Assembly: GCF_022751215.1 (NCBI RefSeq)
Contig: NZ_JAICDG010000005.1
Span: 372,001 to 436,000 of the forward strand
Length of the DNA stretch: 64,000 nucleotides
Reading direction: 5' to 3'
Source: Actinomadura terrae
Lineage (GTDB): Bacteria; Actinomycetota; Actinomycetes; Streptosporangiales; Streptosporangiaceae
Position numbers and translations under genes: made by a program. Under the pieces are notes generated by a model. It was not told the DNA's origin, did not search any database, and worked only from the letters and a program-made list of their open reading frames with translations. Below, piece by piece: positions 1 to 8,222 of this stretch. How positions within the stretch are numbered: the first letter of the stretch is position 1; each line of letters opens with the position of its first letter.

Positions 1-224
1 TGGTGCATCGTGCACCAGGACCAGATGGTCCCGGTGCCGCTCACGGCCTCCCAGGAGGCCTCGCCGGAAAGGCACTCCGGACACAGCGGCGCGTCCGGGA
101 AGCGGTGGCGGCCGCAGGCCGAGCATTTCTGCAACCGCAGCTCTCCGGCGGCGAGGCCGTCCCAGTACGGCTGGTTTCGTGGGGTGATATCGGGAAGCAG
201 CTTCGCGTACGCGGCGACGTCCAT
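1..224 (-). CDS. DUF35 / OB-fold zinc-ribbon acyl-CoA-binding protein (partial)
   Basis: The N-terminal 74 residues of a protein that runs off the left edge. A rubredoxin-like zinc ribbon is visible (CSACG about residues 34-38 and CPECL about 50-54) after a lead containing NQPYWDGLAAGELRLQ, typical of DUF35 proteins. In this family the zinc ribbon is followed by an OB fold, and the protein usually forms a complex with the thiolase-like protein encoded next to it, binding acyl-CoA or steroid-CoA substrates. The ATG at 224 lies 13 bases after the stop of the upstream thiolase gene, so the two are co-transcribed. The family is clear from the motif; the substrate is unknown. Confidence 0.8.
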   Translation of the reverse strand, partial: MDVAAYAKLLPDITPRNQPYWDGLAAGELRLQKCSACGRHRFPDAPLCPECLSGEASWEAVSGTGTIWSWCTMH

Positions 225-236
225 CGGCGTGCCCTT

Positions 237-1367
237 CTAGTCGGCCGTGAAGATGTGCGACGTCACGATGGGCGATACGCACATGTACTGCACGGTGTCG
301 CAGTTCTCGACCTGCCGGTCGCCGGCCTCCCCGCGGACCTGCCGCACCGCTTCCACATGGAGCGCGAAGCCCTGCATGTAGCTCTCGCTCGTGTGGCCGC
401 CCGAGGTGTTCATGGGCCGCTCGCCGCCGAGTTCGATCCGGCCGTCGCGAATCCATTCCCAGGAGGTGCCGCGCGGCGCGTGCCCGAAGCCCTCCAGCGT
501 GAACAGGATCGTCGGGAGGAAGTTGTCGTAGACCTGCATGCAGTCGATCTGGTCGGGCCCGATCCCGGACTTCTTGTAGAGGTACTCGGCGACCGCCGCG
601 CTCGTGGCGTAGTAGAAGTCGGGGCTGATGTAGCTGCGGCCCAGTTCCGCGCGGCCCGCCGTGGCGGCCACCCGGACGGGCTTCTTCCGCATTCCCCGGG
701 CGCGGTCCATCGATGTGACGATGAACGCGACCGCGCCGTCGTTGATGATGCAGTAGTCGAGTTTGCGCAGCGGCGCGGAGATGTACCGCGACGCCAGGTA
801 CTCGTCCTTGGTGATCTCCTGCTGGAACACCGCGATCGGGTTGCGGGCGCCGTTGGCGCGGTTGTTGATCGCGAGGGGGGCCAGCGCGTCCTCCGGGGCG
901 CCGTACAGGTGCCGGTAGCGCTGGTACATCATCGACAGGTACGCGCCGGTGGAGGTCATGCCGTACATGGCGTCGTAGGCCCCGGCGGGGTCGGCGTCGC
1001 CGCCGCCGTACTTCGTGCCCGCCGTCCGGCCGTTCGTCGCGTACACGACGGCGACGGTGTGCGCGGCGCCCGACTCCACGAGCGCGCACGCCTCCTGGAG
1101 CGCGACGCCGCTCATCCGCCCGGTGCCCTCCAGGTCATGGACGAACCCCGGGCCGGTGAGACCGGTCATGTCGCCGAAGGGACCGTACTTGATGTTGACG
1201 CACAGCAGCCCGTCGACGTCCTTCTGGGTGGCGCCGCAGTCCTCGAGCGCGTCCCTGAAAGCCTCGGCGGCGAGTTGGTGGACATCGTTCTTCTGGCTCT
1301 TGTCGGCGTACAGCCGCCGGAAGTCCGACGTGCCGACACCGACGATCGCCACGTCTTTCATGGCCAT
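237..1367 (-). CDS. Thiolase / lipid-transfer-protein-like acetyl-CoA acetyltransferase
   Basis: A 376-residue thiolase-fold protein of the SCP-x/Ltp2 type. It opens with MAMKDVAIVGVG, has the nucleophile-region Cys in LQEACALVESG, and has the C-terminal NTSGGHTSES motif of the thiolase HxS/GGH loop. Members pair with a DUF35 protein and carry out thiolytic or retro-aldol cleavage of CoA-thioester side chains. The start at 1367 was chosen because AAGGGTG lies about 8 bases upstream; an ATG at 1361 is an alternative. It lies between the GntR regulator and the DUF35 partner on one strand, suggesting an inducible degradation operon. The pathway cannot be named. Confidence 0.85.
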   Translation of the reverse strand: MAMKDVAIVGVGTSDFRRLYADKSQKNDVHQLAAEAFRDALEDCGATQKDVDGLLCVNIKYGPFGDMTGLTGPGFVHDLEGTGRMSGVALQEACALVESGAAHTVAVVYATNGRTAGTKYGGGDADPAGAYDAMYGMTSTGAYLSMMYQRYRHLYGAPEDALAPLAINNRANGARNPIAVFQQEITKDEYLASRYISAPLRKLDYCIINDGAVAFIVTSMDRARGMRKKPVRVAATAGRAELGRSYISPDFYYATSAAVAEYLYKKSGIGPDQIDCMQVYDNFLPTILFTLEGFGHAPRGTSWEWIRDGRIELGGERPMNTSGGHTSESYMQGFALHVEAVRQVRGEAGDRQVENCDTVQYMCVSPIVTSHIFTAD

Positions 1368-1421
1368 CGCGATATCACCCTTGTACTCGTGCAGGTCGTG
1401 GCCCGCGGCCACGAAGTCGCG

Positions 1422-2102
1422 CTATGACGTCGGGTGCTCTTTCTCCAGGATCTCGACGGCTTCGAGCGCCGCCTTCGCGGCCGCGCGGATATGCCGGTGC
1501 GCGGCCTCCGCCGCCCGCTCGGGCGAGCGCGCGCTGATCGCCTCGCCGAGCTCGACGTACTCCTGCACCGACGATTCGAGCCGTCCTGGAATGGTCACGG
1601 AAAGGCTGCGCAGCGCGTGGATACGGGTGTGCAGCGGGCCGAGCATGGAGGCCAGCAGCGAGTTGCGGGCGCCCGCGACGAGCAGCTCGTCGAACTCGTA
1701 TATGGCCTGGAGCCGCTCCTCGCCGCGCGGGCGGGGGCGGGTCTTCTCCACCAGCTCGGCGACCTCCTCGTCGGTCGCGCGCAGCACGAACAGCTCGGCC
1801 GCGGCCGGCTCCAGCGCGTCGCGGACCTCGTAGATCTCCCGTACCTCGGCGCTGCCGAGGCGCGCGACGCGGACGCCGCGGCTCGGCGAGGGCTCCACGA
1901 GCCCCAGGGTCTGGAGGTGCCGCATGGCCTCCCGGACCGACGTACGGCTCACGCCGGTCAGCTCGACGAGCTCGCGCTCGGTGAGCTTGCGGCCCGGGGG
2001 GAGCAGGCCCGAGGCGATCGCGTGCCTGATCCGCCGGACGACCATCTCGGGAATGGACTCGGTGGGGCGGTCGATCAGCAGGTCGAGCTTCGGGTCGGTC
2101 AC
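1422..2102 (-). CDS. GntR-family transcriptional regulator, FadR/FCD subfamily
   Basis: A 226-residue regulator. The N-terminal winged helix (about residues 15-80) contains KLTERELVELTGVSRTSVREAMRHLQ, the GntR signature. The helical C-terminus (about 90-215) is an FCD ligand-binding domain with the usual metal-ligand-like D/H positions. FCD regulators usually repress adjacent catabolic or uptake genes and are released by a carboxylate or acyl ligand. The gene heads the thiolase operon and lies between it and the peptide/nickel-type transporter. The same spaced motif occurs upstream of this gene and of the transporter binding protein, so it probably controls both. The ligand is unknown. Confidence 0.88.
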   Translation of the reverse strand: MTDPKLDLLIDRPTESIPEMVVRRIRHAIASGLLPPGRKLTERELVELTGVSRTSVREAMRHLQTLGLVEPSPSRGVRVARLGSAEVREIYEVRDALEPAAAELFVLRATDEEVAELVEKTRPRPRGEERLQAIYEFDELLVAGARNSLLASMLGPLHTRIHALRSLSVTIPGRLESSVQEYVELGEAISARSPERAAEAAHRHIRAAAKAALEAVEILEKEHPTS

Positions 2103-2115
2103 GGCAGTCCCTTAC

Positions 2116-2147
2116 TTTTGTCTGACGTACTACAGACTACGTCTGCC
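2116..2147. promoter_or_regulatory. Candidate GntR operator upstream of the regulator gene
   Basis: Two GTCTG boxes start at 2120 and 2141, exactly 21 bases apart, with an inverted CAGAC copy at 2133-2137. The first box sits in TTTGTCTGA and the second in TACGTCTGC. The same arrangement with the same spacing occurs at 8062-8093. The site is 14-45 bases upstream of the GntR start codon, a plausible autoregulatory position. Confidence 0.55.
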
Positions 2148-2202
2148 AGCAGAAGGCGGTCAAGGTGAGCCGGATCACGGGTCAGGAATGCGGATCGCCG
2201 CC

Positions 2203-3282
2203 TCATGCCACCGGTCCCGGCTTCTTCGGGAGGGCGCCGAGCGGCGCCCCCGCCAACATAGGACCGCTCGTTTGCAAATGGCACGAGACTTCTCCACCGC
2301 CCTCCACAACGGTCGGCTCGGGGACCCGCTGCCGGCAGATGTCCATCACGTGGGCGCACCGGGTTTGGAATGGGCACCCCACCGGAGGGTGCGCCGGATC
2401 GGGCAGGTCCCCCTCCAGCACGATCCTTTCCGATTTCCGGCGCGGATCGGGAATCGCCGACAGCAGCGCCCGAGTGTAGGGATGCGCGGGCGCGGTGTAG
2501 ACCCGTTCCGCCGGACCGGTCTCGACGATCCGGCCGAGGTACATCACGCCGACCCGGTGCGAGATGTGCCGGACGATCGCGAGGTCGTGCGCGATGAACA
2601 GGTAGGTCAGCCCGAACTCGGCGCGCAGCCGCTCCAGCAGGTTGATGACCTGGTTCTGGGTGGAGACGTCCAGCGCGGACACGGCCTCGTCGCAGACGAC
2701 GAAGCTCGGCTTCAGCGCGATCGCCCGCGCGATCGCGAGCCGCTGGCGCTGCCCGCCGGAGAACTCGTAGGGATAGCGGTCGGCGTAGCTGGCGCGGAGG
2801 CCGACCATCTCGATCAGCTCGTGCACCCGCTCGCGCGCGTCCCGTCCCGAGAGCCTCTCGTGGACGATCAGCGGCTCGGCGATGCTCGCCGCCACGGTGG
2901 CGGACGGGTCCAGCGACGAGTACGGGTCCTGGAAGACCATCTGCATGCTCCGCCGCGCCATCCGCAGGGCCCGGCCGCGCAGGTGCGTGACGTCGTGCCC
3001 GGCGACCGTGATCGACCCGCCCGCCGCCGGAACCAGCTTCAGCAGCGCCCGCCCGGTCGTCGACTTGCCCGACCCCGACTCGCCGACCAGGCCGAACGTC
3101 TCGCCCTGGGCGATGTGGAAGGAGATGTCGTTGACGGCGCGGACGACCCTCGGGGCCGCGAGCGTCCGCCGCTTGCGGAACACGACGCTGAGGCCGCGGA
3201 CGTCCACCAGCGGCCCGGACGCGGGCACCGGCTCCGGCGAACCGGGCGCCGGGACCTCCGCGCTCGACTTCATGACGCTCAT
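2203..3282 (-). CDS. Dipeptide/oligopeptide-type ABC transporter ATPase (DppF/OppF-like)
   Basis: A 359-residue ATPase with Walker A GESGSGKST, ABC signature FSGGQRQRLAIARA and Walker B FVVCDEAVSALDV. The C-terminal oligopeptide-transporter extension has the conserved Cys set (CPFQTRC...C...C). It would energise import with the DppD-like partner. It is the last gene of a five-gene operon and overlaps the preceding ATPase gene by 4 bases. The nucleotide-binding residues look intact. Substrate assignment (peptide, nickel or glycoside) is not possible from the ATPase. Confidence 0.93.
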   Translation of the reverse strand: MSVMKSSAEVPAPGSPEPVPASGPLVDVRGLSVVFRKRRTLAAPRVVRAVNDISFHIAQGETFGLVGESGSGKSTTGRALLKLVPAAGGSITVAGHDVTHLRGRALRMARRSMQMVFQDPYSSLDPSATVAASIAEPLIVHERLSGRDARERVHELIEMVGLRASYADRYPYEFSGGQRQRLAIARAIALKPSFVVCDEAVSALDVSTQNQVINLLERLRAEFGLTYLFIAHDLAIVRHISHRVGVMYLGRIVETGPAERVYTAPAHPYTRALLSAIPDPRRKSERIVLEGDLPDPAHPPVGCPFQTRCAHVMDICRQRVPEPTVVEGGGEVSCHLQTSGPMLAGAPLGALPKKPGPVA

Positions 3283-4286
3283 GGGGAACCCACCAGACGC
3301 AGTTGCTCAGTACGGCAGCAGCGGCAGCCGCGGCCCTCCTGGACGATCCGGAACTCCGGCGGCGCGGCCGTGCACTGCTCGTTCGCGTGCCCGCACCGGG
3401 GGCTGAACCGGCACCCCTCCGGCATCCGCCAGGGCTCGGGGGTGCGGCCGGGGATCGTCGGCAGCTCCTCGCCCCGGACGCCGAGATGCGGCATCGCGCT
3501 CAGCAGCCCCGCCGTGTACGGGTGCTTCGGCGTGTCGTACAGGTCGAGCGCGGGCGCGGTCTCGACGACCTCGCCCGCGTACATCACAACGACTCGGTCG
3601 GCGAGCTCGGCGACGAGCCCGAGGTCGTGGGTGATGAACAGGATGCCGCAGCCGGTCTCGTCGCGCAGCCGCGCCAGCAGCGCGACGATCTGCGCCTGCA
3701 CGGTCACGTCGAGGGCGGTCGCGGGCTCGTCGGCGATCAGCAGCTTCGGCTCGCACGCCAGCGCCATCGCGATCATCGCGCGCTGCCGCATGCCGCCGGA
3801 GAACTCGTGCGGGTAGTCCCGGACGCGGTGGCCCGCGTCCGGGATGCCGACGAGGTCGAGCATCTCGGCGGCGCGGGCGAACGCGGCGCGCCGCGAGCCG
3901 CCCTTGTGCCGCCGGTAGCCCTCGGCGATCTGGTCGCCGATCGTGTAGGCGGGGTTCAGGCTCGTCATCGGCTCCTGGAAGATCATCGAGATCTCGTTGC
4001 CGCGGATGTCGCGCAGCTCCCGCTGCGGCATGCCGATCAGGTCGCGGCCCCGGTAGCGGACGGCGCCGCCGGGTGTCCGGGTGTAGGCGGGCGGCAGCAG
4101 CCGCAGCACCGACAGGCTCGTGACGCTCTTGCCCGAGCCGGACTCCCCCACCAGGCCCACGATCTCGCCGGGCCCGACGTCGAAGGACACGCCCGCGACG
4201 ACGTTCGTCCAGCCCCGGTCGGTGAGGAAGTCGACGTGCAGGTCCTCGATCTCCAGCAGTTTCTGAGGGTCTTTCTCGGACGTCAT
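3279..4286 (-). CDS. Dipeptide/oligopeptide-type ABC transporter ATPase (DppD/OppD-like)
   Basis: A 335-residue ATPase with Walker A GESGSGKSV, signature FSGGMRQRAMIAMA and Walker B LLIADEPATALDV. The C-terminal Cys-containing extension (CRFSPRCGHANEQC) is typical of OppD/DppD. The ATG at 4286 overlaps the stop of the permease gene and is preceded by GAGGAAGG. It works as a heterodimer with the downstream OppF-like ATPase. Confidence 0.93.
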   Translation of the reverse strand: MTSEKDPQKLLEIEDLHVDFLTDRGWTNVVAGVSFDVGPGEIVGLVGESGSGKSVTSLSVLRLLPPAYTRTPGGAVRYRGRDLIGMPQRELRDIRGNEISMIFQEPMTSLNPAYTIGDQIAEGYRRHKGGSRRAAFARAAEMLDLVGIPDAGHRVRDYPHEFSGGMRQRAMIAMALACEPKLLIADEPATALDVTVQAQIVALLARLRDETGCGILFITHDLGLVAELADRVVVMYAGEVVETAPALDLYDTPKHPYTAGLLSAMPHLGVRGEELPTIPGRTPEPWRMPEGCRFSPRCGHANEQCTAAPPEFRIVQEGRGCRCCRTEQLRLVGSP

Positions 4287-5203
4287 GACGCCTTCCTCGT
4301 CTCCCGGCCGAAGGCGTCCCGCAGGCCGTCGCCGATGAGGTTGAAGCACAGGGTCGCGATCGCGATCGCGATGCCGGGATACACGGCGAGGGACGGGTTG
4401 CCGCGCATCTCCAGGAACGCCTGCCCGAGCATGCTCCCCCAGCTCGCCGTCGGCGGCAGCGCGCCGAGGCCGAGCAGGCTGATCGTCACCTCGGCCAGCA
4501 GCGCGGACGCGAGCAGGAACGACAGCTGGACGAGCGCGGCGGGCAGGATGTTCGGCAGCACCCGTTTGCGCAGGATCATCAGGCTCGGCGTCCCGATGCT
4601 GGTGGACGCCTCGATGTAGACCGCCCGCCTGACCTCCATGGTGCTGCCCCTGACCACGCGGAACATCCGCGGCGCGTAGACGATGCCGAGCGAGGTCATC
4701 GCGGTCGTGAGCCCGGGCCCGACCGCCGCGATGATCGCGATGGTCAGGATGATCGCGGGGAAGGCCATCAGCACGTCGGCGGCGCGGTCCAGCAGCCAGT
4801 CGACGATGCCGCCGAAGTAGCCGGCGAGCAGGCCGAGCGGCAGGCCGATGGCGGTGGCGATCGCGACCGCCAGCCCGGCCGCCGCGAGCGACACCCGGCC
4901 GCCGTGCATGAGCCGGCTCAGCGTGTCGCGGCCGAGCGTGTCGGTGCCGAGCCAGTGCTCGGCGGTCGGGCCCGACAGCCGGTCGCCGATGTCGACCTGC
5001 GCCGGTCCGTAGGGGGCGAGGAGCGGGGCCGCCGCGGTCACGATGATGATCGCCAGCAGCAGCCCGAAGCCGGCGACGGCCGATTTGTTGCCGCCGAACC
5101 GGCGCAGCAGCGCGCGCCCGCGGGACGCGGGGACGGCGGCGTCGTTCTCCGGTTCCGGGACCGGGTCCGGTTTCCTGATGTCCACGCTGGGGCTTCGCGT
5201 CAT
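4283..5203 (-). CDS. Dipeptide-type ABC transporter permease (DppC-like)
   Basis: A 306-residue inner-membrane permease. The short cytoplasmic N-terminus (about 40 residues) is followed by a first helix, a periplasmic loop with the HWLGTDTLGRD motif typical of DppC/OppC, and a five-helix BPD_transp_1 core. The core carries the EAA-like loop (EASTSIGTPSLMILRKRVLPN) that contacts the ATPases. It overlaps both neighbours by 4 bases. Confidence 0.92.
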   Translation of the reverse strand: MTRSPSVDIRKPDPVPEPENDAAVPASRGRALLRRFGGNKSAVAGFGLLLAIIIVTAAAPLLAPYGPAQVDIGDRLSGPTAEHWLGTDTLGRDTLSRLMHGGRVSLAAAGLAVAIATAIGLPLGLLAGYFGGIVDWLLDRAADVLMAFPAIILTIAIIAAVGPGLTTAMTSLGIVYAPRMFRVVRGSTMEVRRAVYIEASTSIGTPSLMILRKRVLPNILPAALVQLSFLLASALLAEVTISLLGLGALPPTASWGSMLGQAFLEMRGNPSLAVYPGIAIAIATLCFNLIGDGLRDAFGRETRKAS

Positions 5204-6144
5204 GACACCTTGACCTTCGGATTGAAGTAGCCGTACGAAAGGTCGACCGCCAGGTTGATGAGCATGATCAGAATGGCCGTGATCAGCAGGATTCCCTGCA
5301 CCATCGGGAAGTCCCGGGAGAACACCGAGAAGTAGGCCAGCTTCCCGACGCCGGGCAGCGCGAACAACTGCTCGATGACGACGGTCGCGCCGATCAGCCG
5401 GTTCGCCTCGACGCCGAACGCGGTGACCACGGGGACGGCGGCGTTCTTCAGCACGTGCTTGACGACGAGGCGGCTCGGGTGCAGTCCTTTCGCGCGGGCC
5501 GTCCGGATGAAGTCCTCCTGCATGACCGAGGTCACCGACGCGCGGGTCTGCCTGGCGACGACGGCGGTCGGCACGGTCGCGAGCGAGAAGGCCGGGAGGA
5601 TGAGGTGCTGGAACCATTCCAGCGGGCTTTCGGTGAGCGGCACGTAGCCGACGGCCGGAAGCGTCCGCATCTGAATGGCGAACACGAGCACGAGCATCAT
5701 GCCGACCCAGAAGTAGGGCAGCGACATGAACGCGCTCGCGGTGACGGTCGAGAGCCGGTCCGCCCAGGTGCCCGGGCGCAGCCCGGCCGCGAGGCCGAGC
5801 GCGAGACCCAGCACCGCCGCGATGACCAGCGTCAGGACGACCAGCGAGAGCGTGACCGGGAACCCGGAGGCGACCGCAGAGCGGACGCTCTGCCCGTCCA
5901 CGAAGGACTTTCCGAGGTCGCCGTGCAGCGCGCCGGTCAGCCAGCTCCAGTACTGGGACATGAACGACTTGTCGAGGCCGAGCTGTTCGCGGATCGCCTG
6001 GATTCTCTCGGGCGTCGGGTTGTTCCCGGCGAGCGCCACCTCGGGCCCGCCCGGCACCAACGCGATGAGGCTGTAGATCAGGAAGCTGACGATGAGCAGC
6101 ATGGGAACCATCGCCAGGAGTCGGACGGACAGCAGACGCAGCAC
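5200..6144 (-). CDS. Dipeptide-type ABC transporter permease (DppB-like)
   Basis: A 314-residue permease starting GTG with MLRLLSVRLLAMVPML. It shows the DppB/OppB pattern: one N-terminal helix, a periplasmic region with IREQLGLDKSFMSQYWSW, then a helical core. The EAA loop (FIRTARAKGLHPSRLVVKHVLKN) is intact. The gap to the upstream binding-protein gene holds a tandem repeat, so the binding protein may be expressed above the membrane parts. Confidence 0.92.
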   Translation of the reverse strand: MLRLLSVRLLAMVPMLLIVSFLIYSLIALVPGGPEVALAGNNPTPERIQAIREQLGLDKSFMSQYWSWLTGALHGDLGKSFVDGQSVRSAVASGFPVTLSLVVLTLVIAAVLGLALGLAAGLRPGTWADRLSTVTASAFMSLPYFWVGMMLVLVFAIQMRTLPAVGYVPLTESPLEWFQHLILPAFSLATVPTAVVARQTRASVTSVMQEDFIRTARAKGLHPSRLVVKHVLKNAAVPVVTAFGVEANRLIGATVVIEQLFALPGVGKLAYFSVFSRDFPMVQGILLITAILIMLINLAVDLSYGYFNPKVKVS

Positions 6145-6192
6145 GCCGGGGCCTCCGTTTCTGTGGTGGCGGATTCCGGCCGGGCACGGTCA

Positions 6193-6249
6193 TCGCGGAA
6201 GAGCACCGTTCTCGCGGAAGGGCACGGTTTTCGCGAAAGGGCACCGGCC
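6193..6249. repeat. Three 19-bp tandem repeats between binding-protein and permease genes
   Basis: Three consecutive 19-base units (6193-6211, 6212-6230, 6231-6249), each starting TCGCG(G/A)AAG(A/G)GCAC and diverging at the end. They lie in the 128-base gap between the solute-binding protein gene and the first permease gene. I see no ORF in the gap. Such a spacer element could tune the ratio of binding protein to permease; that role is inference. Confidence 0.7.
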
Positions 6250-6272
6250 GGAACCCGCCCGCTATCGGCGCG

Positions 6273-7856
6273 TCACTTCTTCTTGACCGCGACGCCGCGG
6301 AACTGGCGGGACCCGTCGACGAAGACCTCGACTCCCATCACCCTGGAGTTCATCGCGAGAGGCGTGTTGAGATGGCACAGCGTGACCGGTGAGGCAGCGT
6401 CGTCGTGCGCGGCCCGGAACAGCTGCTTGTAGATGGCCGCGCGGCTCTCCCGGTTCTCGGCGCCCTGCGCCTTGGCGGCGAGGTCGTTGATCGTCGGATT
6501 CGAATAGCCGCCGGGGTTGCTGAACCCGTCCGCGCCGTAATAGGACGAGATCTGGATGCTCGGATCGGCGTCGGCCTTCTGCTGCACCATAATGGCGTCC
6601 ACCGACTTGTTCACCGAGAAGCCCTCCATCAGTTTGGGCAGCTCGACCGGCCGGATCGTCATCTTGACGCCGATCTCTTGCAGGTTCGCCTGGATGAGCT
6701 CCGCCACCCGCTGGTAGGCGTCGAGGTTGTCGGTCTCCAGCGTGAAGTTGAAACCGTTCTTGATCCCGGCCTTGGCGAGCAGCTCCTTCGCCTTCGCGGG
6801 GTCATGCGGATAGGCGTTCCCCGTCAGCGAGGGGTCGGAGGCGTAGTAGGTGGAGGGGAACATCTGCACGCCGGGCTGGCAGAATCCGCCCTGGAGTTCG
6901 TTCACCGACGCGCGGTCGATGGCGTAGTTCAGCGCCTGCCGCACTTCCTTCTTGTCGAACGGCGGCCGTTTGACGTTCAGCGCGATCGTGAAACTCGCGA
7001 GGCTCGGCTTCTGGCAGACGGCGAGCCCCGCGTCCTTGGCGGGCTTGTACATGCTGGAGCGCAGGAACGTGACGTCGGCCTGCCCGGTGATGGTGGCGTT
7101 CAGCCGCGCGTTGTCGTTGCTGGAGATCAGGAAGACCATCTTCGCGACGTTGACCGCCGCCGGGTCCCAGTAGCCCTTGACCGGCGTGTACTCGACCTTG
7201 GTGTTCGGCTCGTAGCCGGTGACCTTGAAGGCGCCCGACCCGCCGGTGGGCATCCGCGCCTGGTTCGGGTCGTCGAAGACCTTCGGGCTCATCATCATGC
7301 CCGCCGAACTGCCGAGGATTCCGATGAGCGGGGCGGCACCGTTCTTCGTGCGCACGCGGACGGTGGCGGAGTCGACGACCTCGACCGAGGCGACGTCCTG
7401 GAGCGCCTGCTTGTTGAAGCTCTTGGCGTCGCGGTGCCGGTCGATGTTCGCCTTGACGGACGCGGCGTCGAACGCCGTCCCGTCGTGGTATTTCCAGTTG
7501 TCGATGAGCGTCAGCGTCAGCGACTTCCCCTTGTCGCCGATCTTCCACTTCTTCGCCAGCATCGGCTTCGGCTCGCCGTTCGCGTCCATGCGGATGAGCG
7601 TGTCGTAGACCGGATACAGGTACATCCAACTGTTGCTGGTGGTGATCTTGTCCGGGTCGAAGCTCGTGTTGGCGACGCTGTACATCCACGTGAACGTGGC
7701 GCTCTTGTCGATCGCGGCCTTGTCGACCGGGGGGCACGCGACGTTCTGCGCCGGTTTGCCCGCCCCGGTGCCGCCGCTGTCGTCATCTGCCGCGCTGCAC
7801 GCGGTCGTGAGGGTGAGCAATGCCGCGGCTACCGCGACGAAATGCCTTTTCCGCAT
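6273..7856 (-). CDS. ABC transporter substrate-binding lipoprotein (SBP family 5, DppA-like)
   Basis: A 527-residue secreted lipoprotein. The signal peptide ends in LTTACS, so Cys20 should be lipidated. The mature part follows the SBP_bac_5 pattern, with the early motif SWMYLYPVYDTLIRMD, the DGTAFDAASVKANIDRH segment and the late QALNYAIDRASV. Family members capture peptides, nickel or small organic ligands. The ATG at 7856 was chosen because GGAGG lies 8-9 bases upstream; TTG at 7859 is a weaker alternative. It is the first gene of the importer operon, with a candidate GntR site about 205 bases upstream. Confidence 0.92.
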   Translation of the reverse strand: MRKRHFVAVAAALLTLTTACSAADDDSGGTGAGKPAQNVACPPVDKAAIDKSATFTWMYSVANTSFDPDKITTSNSWMYLYPVYDTLIRMDANGEPKPMLAKKWKIGDKGKSLTLTLIDNWKYHDGTAFDAASVKANIDRHRDAKSFNKQALQDVASVEVVDSATVRVRTKNGAAPLIGILGSSAGMMMSPKVFDDPNQARMPTGGSGAFKVTGYEPNTKVEYTPVKGYWDPAAVNVAKMVFLISSNDNARLNATITGQADVTFLRSSMYKPAKDAGLAVCQKPSLASFTIALNVKRPPFDKKEVRQALNYAIDRASVNELQGGFCQPGVQMFPSTYYASDPSLTGNAYPHDPAKAKELLAKAGIKNGFNFTLETDNLDAYQRVAELIQANLQEIGVKMTIRPVELPKLMEGFSVNKSVDAIMVQQKADADPSIQISSYYGADGFSNPGGYSNPTINDLAAKAQGAENRESRAAIYKQLFRAAHDDAASPVTLCHLNTPLAMNSRVMGVEVFVDGSRQFRGVAVKKK

Positions 7857-8061
7857 CAAGGAGTCCTCCGAACCAAGATGTGGGAGGGGGAAACGCGGGT
7901 GGGGGGTGGCCTTTTGCGGTCCGGATGGCGCGGTATTCCGCGTCCGGAGGGGACGGGGCCTGATCGCTCGCAGGGTTCCTGCGTCCGGAGGAGACGGGCC
8001 CGATCGCTCGGAGGGTGGTGGCGGAGCGGACTGCCACGGGGTCGCCGTGGCGACGTTTGTA

Positions 8062-8093
8062 CTTTGTCTGATGAATGAGAACATACGTCTGCT
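8062..8093. promoter_or_regulatory. Candidate GntR operator upstream of the transporter operon
   Basis: GTCTG boxes start at 8066 and 8087, 21 bases apart, embedded in TTTGTCTGA and TACGTCTGC exactly as at 2116-2147. The inner bases differ between the two sites, so the boxes and their spacing are what is conserved. This is the second member of a putative two-site regulon. Confidence 0.55.
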
Positions 8094-8134
8094 TGCCCGT
8101 CAAGATTCATTCGCTTGACCGGGGAAACGCCGAC

Positions 8135-8169
8135 GGGCCGGAGGCGAGTGTCGAACTCGCCTCCGGCCC
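8135..8169. terminator. Perfect 15-bp stem-loop after the MFS gene
   Basis: Arms 8135-8149 (GGGCCGGAGGCGAGT) and 8155-8169 are perfectly complementary around a 5-base loop. There is no U-tract, which is common in actinomycetes. It lies just beyond the stop of the minus-strand MFS gene and separates it from the transporter promoter. Confidence 0.8.
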
Positions 8170-8222
8170 GCCGGGCGGAAACCTCTTCGCGCGGGTATCC
8201 CCGCCGAGACCTCAGAAGATGA

